Positions 56,430 through 64,000 of a stretch of DNA of 64,000 nt are shown one piece after another; the stretch's first letter is position 1, and each line of letters starts with the position of its first letter. Under the pieces are notes generated by a model, which was given only the letters and a program-made list of their open reading frames with translations, was not told the DNA's origin and searched no databases. Both the position numbers and the translations under genes were made by a program. Origin of the DNA: Undaria pinnatifida. Taxonomy: Eukaryota > Sar > Phaeophyceae > Laminariales > Alariaceae. Location of the stretch: assembly GCA_012845835.1 (NCBI GenBank), contig JABAKD010000005.1, forward strand, positions 1,399,075 through 1,463,074, given 5' to 3'.

Positions 56430-58430
56430 ACCCTAGGCCATGATATCATGGAAGAAAGAGTGTTCCTCAGGTTGCACTTTCATATCATTTCAAGGTCGGT
56501 CGTTTGCGTCAGGCGTTTAGAGGTCCCCAACTCAGGAGCCCCATGCAAACTAGTTGCTGTCTCTATATCGTGTAACAGCAGTATGCTTCCCATTTTACAT
56601 GTAGCCGTTGTGCGGTTTTGCCGTACCGGTGTTTGAAATGTCTTCTAGTAGTACGGTTGGTAGCTATTAATAGTTGTGCTTTTTTTTTGTTTTCTGATAA
56701 ATGTCCACACTTGCGGGGTTTGACGTTTGGCAGAAAAAAAAAGATGCTTGCTACGAATGAGGTGATCATGTACTAACGGCCGCACACTCGACACTGTACT
56801 CAGTACAAAAACTATCAAAAATAGCACATTTATTTGTTCTTCTGAAACAATTTCTGTATTATTTCTACAATCGTACGGAGTTCAATTTGGAAAATAACAC
56901 AACATCGTTGTTTGTCTAGGCCGTGGGCTTAGCCATCGCCTTGCACTCCCATTTTTCGCACAATCGGTTTGTGGGAGAGGTATACGATGTGTAACATGGA
57001 GTAATATACCTGTCAACTGGTTAGGAGAGTCAGAAGGCAATCGATGCGATGGTCATGTCACCTCTATCGTACTACTAATAAAATAATCCCATGTGTCACA
57101 CACAACACCCCGGTCACTAACCCTGTGGCAGCCTAGGGGCGTATATAGCAAAAAGAACAGGGTATGGTGAATGGTGGTACTGGATAGTTCCTCTGTTCAC
57201 GAGCACCGTCACAAAATAAACAAAATGTGGCCGAGTTTCGATACCCCTACGTGTCACAGCACGCGACATTCGTGAGGTACCCCGCCCATGCAACTGTCCG
57301 AATCGTATCGCGGGCTAAGGTTCTCTTCGTTTCGGTGCAGGCATAGATAGGGTATAATAGGGTATACAGAGCGACGCAAGTGGGGATCTTCGGGCAGTGT
57401 TGGTTGTCATCCCTGCCGCGGCACGCGTCGGGATACTGGGTGTGTGTGGTGGGGCGGTGAGTTGCATGGCTATGATATATCTCGCGAAGAGCGACGGGGC
57501 AGAGTGTGTGTGGGGTAAGATTTGGCTGTGTCACCCACTATTATTAGACTATAATATAGTCTACCTGGTATTAATAGTTGGTTGCGGTAGTGTACTACAT
57601 ACTATATAGTGTTTGCGAAACTGTTATACCACCTCTGGTTGGGTTGGACGCCAGATGCTAGTGGTAGTATTAACACTACTAACTAGTAGTAGTACCAGTA
57701 GTAGTACTAATACGGTGGCATGGTAAATGTTCACCATGTCATGTGTGTGTTCTGGGGCTCTTAACGTCCTGAGGACCTCTATACCCACCCAAAAGGTCAT
57801 CGACATTTTTTTTAATTAAACCGAAAGCGCAATCTGACGCCCAAGCCGATGACCTGTAGGTACGATAAAAAGAAGCAGTTTGCGAAAAAAGCATACGTAA
57901 CGATCCAAGGATTTGGCGTTAGGGCGTCCCGTCATCCAGCTACACAATTATTGCTAAAAAGGGGTACTAACACACACCCCTTTCGCAACACGCGCCTGAT
58001 TTCACACATAATATTTATATTATATTTATAGACTATTACATTAGTATTGACATTATATTTATGTTATATTTATATTATTATGCATAGATGGAAAGTTTGG
58101 TAGGAAACTATATTATACTATTGTTAGTATTGAAACCGTCGAATGTCACAATCCAAGGCCAACCCAACCAACGATAAATAAGCCGAAAACATATTTTTCG
58201 TACGACTGTATATATTTAATAAAACGGACACAACAAACTAAAACCTAGAAAAAAAAAACACGTCTACGTTCACTCTTTAGTACGTGGCAACGAATGGGCA
58301 GGCCCCTGGTCCGGCCCGCCAATCCAAGAGCCGGCCCACACCAAACGGCGGGCCGGTCAATATAGAGTCCGGGTCGCCATAAAGGGCCCTCTAAAGCGTC
58401 TGCTGAGTAGTGTCGGTTGCCCCAATAATT
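56430..58430. other. Intergenic, no gene seen
   Basis: Contains short palindromic patches ('tagtagtaccagtagtagtacta' near 57685; 'agactataatatagtct' near 57547), an AT-rich ATATTTAT run at 58010-58085 and a GGCCGG-rich patch at 58300-58370. No coding sequence recognised. Confidence 0.5.
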
Positions 58431-58431
58431 A

Positions 58432-58935
58432 TTATTAAAAATGAAAATACACTCCAGCTGTGAGATCGAAGATTTCGTCGAAACTCATCTTTGCAAGCTG
58501 TGTGTGATACTCCGATCGCGCGCATTACGAGTTGCGTGTCCTCATTAAGGATATAGGTCGGCGACTCCCCTTACAACTACAGTGTAGCTATCAGGGTCAA
58601 CAGGGTGATTTTAGTGAGTCTGTGCGCGGAAACTATAAACCCGTTTCTGAGGGGGACAAAATCTGACAGCTGTGGAGGGAAATGTATCCTTTTATCAAGT
58701 GAATCTTGTAAGTCGAATAACCGGTGAGGGGGGGGGGGGGGGGAGTTTTCAAGGACGTGGGGGCCTGGTTTTGATCAAAAGCGAGCGGGTTTGGAGGGGG
58801 GGGGGGAGGGGGGGGCAATTTGTTCATGGAAGCTATAAATCATTTCAAGGGGATAAATCTGACGGTTTTGGCACCAGTTTCTTATTGGGGGGGGGGGGCG
58901 GGGGGGGGGCGGGGGGGGGGCGTGTGGGGCAGCTC
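58432..58935 (+). repeat. RepA copy e
   Basis: Close match to copies b and g over all modules, with poly-G runs at 58728-58742, 58795-58815 and 58885-58920, continuing into the next module ('gcagctcaatatgtgc'). Confidence 0.88.
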
Positions 58936-59439
58936 AATATGTGCTATAGTGCCTGAGATTTCGCCAGGGTGAAATGAAAACAACAGGTGCTGGCAGCATT
59001 CGATGCAGGGCCGGTTTCCGCTACTGTGACTGCTGTATTCGTAGCTGGCTCGTACCGGCACTACAGAGGAACCGCTACTACTGTCTATGCTGCATGGAGC
59101 AGTAGGCGCTCGGATATAGAGGCTTCCACCAAAACCCTTTCCAGCTGAGTCTCCCTTTGCCATCTCTGTTTTGCTATGTAACAGCTGGGTCACCTATCTA
59201 TTGAGAATAAGGAAGACCATGTGTATTTGCGGGTCGGTAACGTCTGTATAGCACTGGCTTCTATAGAGTAGTATATTACTGTGTTTCAGACGCTTCGGCA
59301 ACTACAACGTCGCAACATGTGCTGCGAAGGCCTTCCGACACACAACATATACCCTCACATACAATACACAGGGTGTCGATGTCCATGCATGACCAGGAAC
59401 ACATATCTATATGAAATAACACATACCACGTATACCGAC

Positions 59440-59845
59440 AACTTTGTATTTCGAGCACAGATTGAGTTGCCCCGCCCGTTTTCCCCCTCCGCTCCCTCTT
59501 GTTCAAACCCAGGCCCACACGCCCTTGAAAACTCCGCCCTCCCCTCACCGGTTATACGACTTACAGGATACACTTGATAAACTGATGCATTTCCTTTCAC
59601 AGCGGCTGCTGTCAGATTTTGTCCCCGTCCAAAACAGGTTTTACAGTTTCCGCGCAGACTGACTAACATTACCCTGTTGACCTCCTGGTACAAGCTACAC
59701 TGTAGTTCCAAGAGGAGTCGCCGACCTATATCCTTAACAAGGACACACACCCAGTGATACGCGCGATCGGAGTATCACACACAGCTTGCAAACATGAGTT
59801 TCGACAAATCTTTGATCTCACAGCTGGAGTGTATTTTATTTTATA
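59440..59845 (-). repeat. RepA copy f, inverted
   Basis: Reads in reverse order: 'gcgcccctcaccggttat' style text, 'cttacaggatacacttgata', 'agatttgtccc', 'cctatatccttaa', 'cttgcaaacatgag', 'cacagctggagtgtatttt'. With copy e it forms a large inverted repeat around a 500-bp spacer. Confidence 0.85.
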
Positions 59846-59862
59846 GACTAGACTAATAGACT

Positions 59863-61430
59863 TAAGGCCTTACCCGATAAGCTTTTTTTTCTGAATATAA
59901 GCTTTTTTTTTTAGCGAGCATAGGCTTTAAAACTGGAAATAAGCTCGCGATTTATGCCAGTTTTGCACGGATAAGCTCGACTTATGCTCGCTCTTTGTTG
60001 CATCTCTTGCTTGATTTTTGTTCGATGAAAGCGTGTTTGCTCGTCTAACACTCGTTGGGCATCCCTGCTTGTCGTCGATATGCTCGTGAAACGCGGGTTC
60101 TTAGGCTCTTTGTTTTTTTTTCTACAAGCCACATGGCAGGTGCAGGTGTGTCAGTGCTGAAAAAGTAAAATATAGACTAAACGATTCCTATAGTCTATAT
60201 TATAAAAAATGAAAATACACTCCAGCTGTGAGATCGAAGATTTCGTCGAAACTCATCTTTGCAAGCTGTGTGTGATACTCCGATCGCGCGCATTACGAGT
60301 TGTGTGTCCTCATTAAGGATATAGGTCGGCGACTCCCCTTACAACTACAGTGTAGCTATCAGGGTCAACAGGATGATTTTAATCAGTCTGTGCGCGGAAA
60401 CTATAAAACCCGTTTCTGAGGGGGACAAAATCTGACAGCTGTGAAGGGAAATGTATCCTTTTATCAAGTGAATCTTGTAAGTCGAATAACCGGTGAGGGG
60501 GGGGGGCGGAGTTTTGAAGGACGTGGGGGCCTGGTTTTGATCAAAATCGAGCGGGTTTGGAGGGGGGGGGGGGGAAGCGGGGGCAATTTGTGCATGTAAG
60601 CTATAAATCCTTTCGAGGGGATAAATCTGACGGTTTTGGCACCAGTTTATTATTGGGGGGGGGGGGTGTATAATCTGTAGTCTATGCTCCTATATACTTC
60701 GAAAGTGTATACTCGTATGTATACGTACATCATACTACTTCCGATTGATGTTGTCGTGTGTTATTGTGTTGTGTTCATATACAGCACCGTGCGCACATCA
60801 GTGCCTTGCTGCCTTTTCCATACCACCGCCCACCATGAACTGCCCACCATGTCAATTGAAAAACTTGCTTGAACTCTCTACTCTAAACTCGACAGCAAAA
60901 ACAGAGCTAGCGAGCTAGCCAAACACAGCCGACTACCCAGTACCCCCGCACCCCGCACGACGCAATGCTACTTTCCCCGCCCCCTGTTGTACTTGAGAAG
61001 AGCGGTTGCCATCGCTGCAAGATCGGAAGATCGGAAGATCGGCTGCGTCCCTTGCGCTCTCCGCATTTTTTGTGCTCGCGTGGGCGCGTGGGCGCGCGCG
61101 CGTGTGTGTGCGTGTTTAAGTGTTCTTGTGTAGAACCGTCCAATATCGCGATAAACAGAGCCGACAAAGGGGGTAATTAAGCCTCGTGAATTGCATTATT
61201 ACCGCGCGGCCACCCATTTGGCGTCTCCACCGTGCTGCCAGACAACCATTCGAACATATACACCTGAAATGGAGGCGGGCATAACCACCTTTTATGCTCG
61301 ATTTCCCTTGTTATGCTCCCACATAAGCTATTTGGCATGGTGGCTATGCTCGGTCGGGCATAAGCTTTTCCATAAGCTTACAATGCCAATATAAGCTAAA
61401 AGATATGCTAGCTTATTGGGTAAGGCCCTA
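59863..61430. mobile_element. hAT-like non-autonomous element
   Basis: Ends are inverted: TAAGGCCTTACCCGATAAGC on the left, and the complement TAGGGCCTTACCCAATAAGC on the right. An 8-bp duplication, AATAGACT, flanks it (59855-59862 and 61431-61438), the length typical of hAT elements. Subterminal regions are rich in 'ataagct' and 'tatgctcg' in both orientations. No transposase recognised. RepA copy g lies inside it. Confidence 0.8.
60208..60670 (+). repeat. RepA copy g, nested in the hAT-like element
   Basis: Begins 'aaaatgaaaatacactccag' and ends in a poly-G run at 60656-60667. Nearly identical to copies b and e. Flanking text 'tatagtctatattata' on the left and 'tataatctgtagtctat' on the right is inverted, which may mark its ends. 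Confidence 0.88.
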
Positions 61431-62149
61431 AATAGACTAGTCTAGGTCTATATAAAAAACCTTCAAATCAACTTCAAATCACCCTTGCAACGGCACTACG
61501 AAGCGTGCAGGGGCGTATGGAAATATATTTCGCGTGCTATCATTGGTTGTATCATCGACCTGCTGCAATGATGCCAGTCTGCACCGCCCATTTCCACAAA
61601 CTCAGCTTCAACCCGCCCAGAGATCTGACACTCACGCCCACAGAGAAGTATTATGTAGAAGTATTATGAAGAATCGCGGGCCACAAGTAAGTGACACGCA
61701 GGGTCCGCCGTTCTCTACCCGGGCTCTAATTCCACAACCATTCATTGGGTTAGGGTTCGACCATTGCAGTTGTCTGTCTATTCTTACCCCGTTCTTCGCC
61801 AACCCCGTACTCTGTTCGTTCTTTTGTCGACCTCCCGCCAGCACAAGTAACACTTTACCGTCTTCACAATTGTAAGGATACCACCAAGTCCAAGTGTCAA
61901 TAATACCACCAGTGAAAACCAGACATTCAAGCGACCAAAAATTAGCTTTAAAAGTGGTTAAATGACACACCCATCCCCCGATCGCGGAGTGCTGCTCGCA
62001 TATTGAATTGGTAAATATGCCCTCCGTGTTTTTCACATTCCCAAACAACGGCAGTGTGTGGTGGATGGCGCCGTTATCGTCTGTACTCTACTGTACTGCG
62101 ACAACGCCGACAACAAGATCTGTCGCACGGAATCAATCCTATCTTTCCT

Positions 62150-62270
62150 TCCTTGGAGTCGTTCTAAGGTGGTAGCCCACCCAACATTCCTCAACGAAAC
62201 CGCCCACCGAAGTTCCTGAAATAAAAGTCCCTTGCCACCCCGACGTAATCGTTTGATATCAATAGTACTT
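62150..62270 (-). repeat. R3 repeat copy 4
   Basis: Minus-strand reading 'GKGLLFQELRWAVSLRNVGW' parallels the other R3 copies; 'cctcaacgaaaccg' and 'ccttgccaccccgacgtaatcg' are shared bases. Followed by the 62460-62540 segment, also found after R3 copy 3. Confidence 0.6.
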
Positions 62271-62319
62271 CCTTTGCGCCAGCTAGCGTTGGGCTGCGAA
62301 AGCAAATGAGTTAAATCGA

Positions 62320-62400
62320 CGCACGACGCGTATGAAAATACGTGGAAGTGTGGTGAGCTAAAGCTTTATTTTTCCCCATCCGCCGGAGGATTAAAAAAAA
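62320..62400. repeat. Dispersed repeat shared with 8395-8490
   Basis: Both have 'cgtatgaaaatacgtggaag', then 'aagctttatttttccccatc' and 'cgc', followed by GG-rich text. Here it ends in a poly-A run. Confidence 0.75.
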
Positions 62401-64000
62401 AAAAAAAATACTACTTCCTTTGCAAACCAAAACGTACACAAGGACATTTTGTTCATAGAATCCTTCCCCATGTTGAGCAGCCATGACACGTTCGTTAGAA
62501 AATGTCACTGGTTTCTGTGGGGTGCTATTACCGTAGAATCAATGCTTGCTCGTATTAATAGTACTGAACGCCCTCGATCTCTTGCGCAGAAGGGTTTACA
62601 GGGAGGTACGTACGGGCTGTGCAACCCCTGGGACCGAGCACGCAGGAATGAGCAGAAGACGGTGCGGATGTAGGCGCCGCTGGCCATACGGTTGCAAGCA
62701 ACTTGTATACAAATAGGGGACGCAGCAGCTGTTTAGTAAGTTGTTCCTGAGAGTTCGATGTACCCACCCACCCCCCCCAGAGGGAGCTGCGGCCATGCGT
62801 GATATGACCTATGCCCATCGTAACAAAAAGGGAACTACTGAGTACGGCTAACACACGAAGCGCAGCATGTTTGGGTCCAGTCTGCGTGCATGCAATGGTG
62901 CGAGATTAGAGATATCCCACGCTACGCGCAGGAAGTAGAATTTTCTGAGCCCCCAACACATGAGCTTCCCCGAAAACACGCCTTCGAGAAGGCATTCGTT
63001 CGCGCAACCGGACCAATATTTCTATACGTGACACAGCAGTGTATTAGTCCTAAAACAAAATATATACTCGTAAACGTATCGTATACTTAACGTCTATGTA
63101 ACTGGAAACCCTTCATTTTTTACTAACTTACTTGACGTTAGTATAGGTGGGAGGGATGTGGGGGCTCCAAAGGCAGCTCACACTTGAGGAGCTCAACCCG
63201 CCAGAAACCCTTGGTCCAAAAAGCGCGAGAGCCCTGCCGTGGGATGGCTCGACAAATATGATCATCATACCACATGCGGCAATTTTTTTGCTACCCAACA
63301 GCACCATCATCACCAGCACACTCCTCCTCTGTTGTTATTGTTGTTGTTGTCCACCCTTTCCTGGCCTGCAATCGCTGGCTTGAGATGCAAAAACATGGCA
63401 AGCGGATCGAGGTTCGGACGCTACCGAAATCCCAACGGTCCGCTGCAACAACAAGAAGAGCAGATACCTCGAAACAAGAGAATGAGAGTAAGGTCTAGAA
63501 TATCTTGGTCAATAAAGAACACAAAACGGGCAGTTTTTATTTTCATCTTCAAAAACAAACCTTAATCTTTCAATGTCGAAGTTGGTTAATCAAATGATGG
63601 TGCTGTGTCTTCCAGAAGAGGGCAACCCCCGTATTAAAGTGGGACCCCGCACTATCTCAGCATGGTGCCAATATTGGTGCTTCGTAAAAAACGAGACAGG
63701 TCGTGGGAGAAAGCACTGAAGGACACACCACACCAATGCGGGACCGCCACGACATTTTTTGTTGTTGTCAGACACCGTCTTCAGAGCTGAAACTACTCAT
63801 GTAGTACAAATTCAGAACCAATACGTACGCAAACGCCAAACTTTTATAGCTCGTCGCCGTAACACGGGTGACCCGGTGCATTCCTAATACGCATGGTATC
63901 AGAATGAGTGACAAGCGCTTGAAATCAACGCACGTTCGTTGGGTTTTGTTGTAATATCTAGAACACTTTAGCACGCGCTCTGCCCGCCAACCGGTAGAGT

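Larger units (their letters stand above)
61439..64000. other. Intergenic with dispersed repeats; no firm gene
   Basis: Holds the 8395-8490 repeat again at 62320-62400, R3 copy 4 at 62150-62270 with its companion at 62460-62540, and the 63160-63250 partner of 44560-44640. A 138-codon minus frame at 61632-62048 shows no domain and no splice context that I trust. Confidence 0.45.

Noticed and set aside
61632..62048. A 138-codon minus-strand frame with Trp-rich text
   Set aside because: Could be an exon, but no convincing splice sites or family motif; left as intergenic.

Overview
The window is eukaryotic nuclear DNA. It has spliceosomal GT-AG introns up to about 3.3 kb, dispersed transposons of several classes, many micro- and minisatellites, and long poly-C/poly-G runs. 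There is no operon-like packing and no prokaryotic signal. The Ty1/copia, LINE, pogo-like, hAT-like and MITE mixture and the very large introns suggest a large-genome protist or alga, possibly a stramenopile. That assignment is a guess from style, not a match.

Two real genes dominate, both on the minus strand and head to tail: SGNH-A (34377 to 15118) and SGNH-B (53178 to 41429). I rebuilt both from splice signals. Each has ten exons, and all nine introns sit at the same positions and phases. Each rebuilt frame is open from ATG to stop (419 and 416 codons). The products are secreted GDSL/SGNH-type esterase/lipase-like proteins with blocks I, II, III and V recognisable. Coding exons make up about 6.5% of the first gene and 10.6% of the second.

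The most unusual signal is in their introns. Decayed, frameshifted or truncated copies of the genes' own exons lie next to the intact exon, at least six in SGNH-A and ten in SGNH-B. One is a tandem array of four degenerate copies of exon 8. This exon graveyard, repeated in both paralogues, is the best candidate for something undescribed.

Layout: 1-1 kb trinucleotide-rich repeats; 1.09-8.36 kb a dead Ty1/copia element with both LTRs, interrupted by a 252-bp MITE; 8.4-9.9 kb intergenic; 9.95-12 kb a broken LINE; 12-15.1 kb intergenic with a broken Cys-rich ORF; 15.1-34.4 kb SGNH-A with repeat-filled introns; 34.4-41.4 kb intergenic repeats including a CATG-rich palindromic tract; 41.4-53.2 kb SGNH-B; 55.06-56.43 kb a pogo/Tigger-like element with a transposase C-terminus; 58.4-61.4 kb inverted copies of a modular poly-G repeat, one nested in a hAT-like element with an 8-bp target duplication; then intergenic sequence to the end.

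Three repeat families recur across genes and spacers: a modular G-punctuated repeat (called RepA here), a roughly 230-270 bp MITE with 4-bp target duplications (MITE-B), and a short repeat with a partly conserved reading frame (R3). No rRNA, tRNA, CRISPR or origin was recognised.
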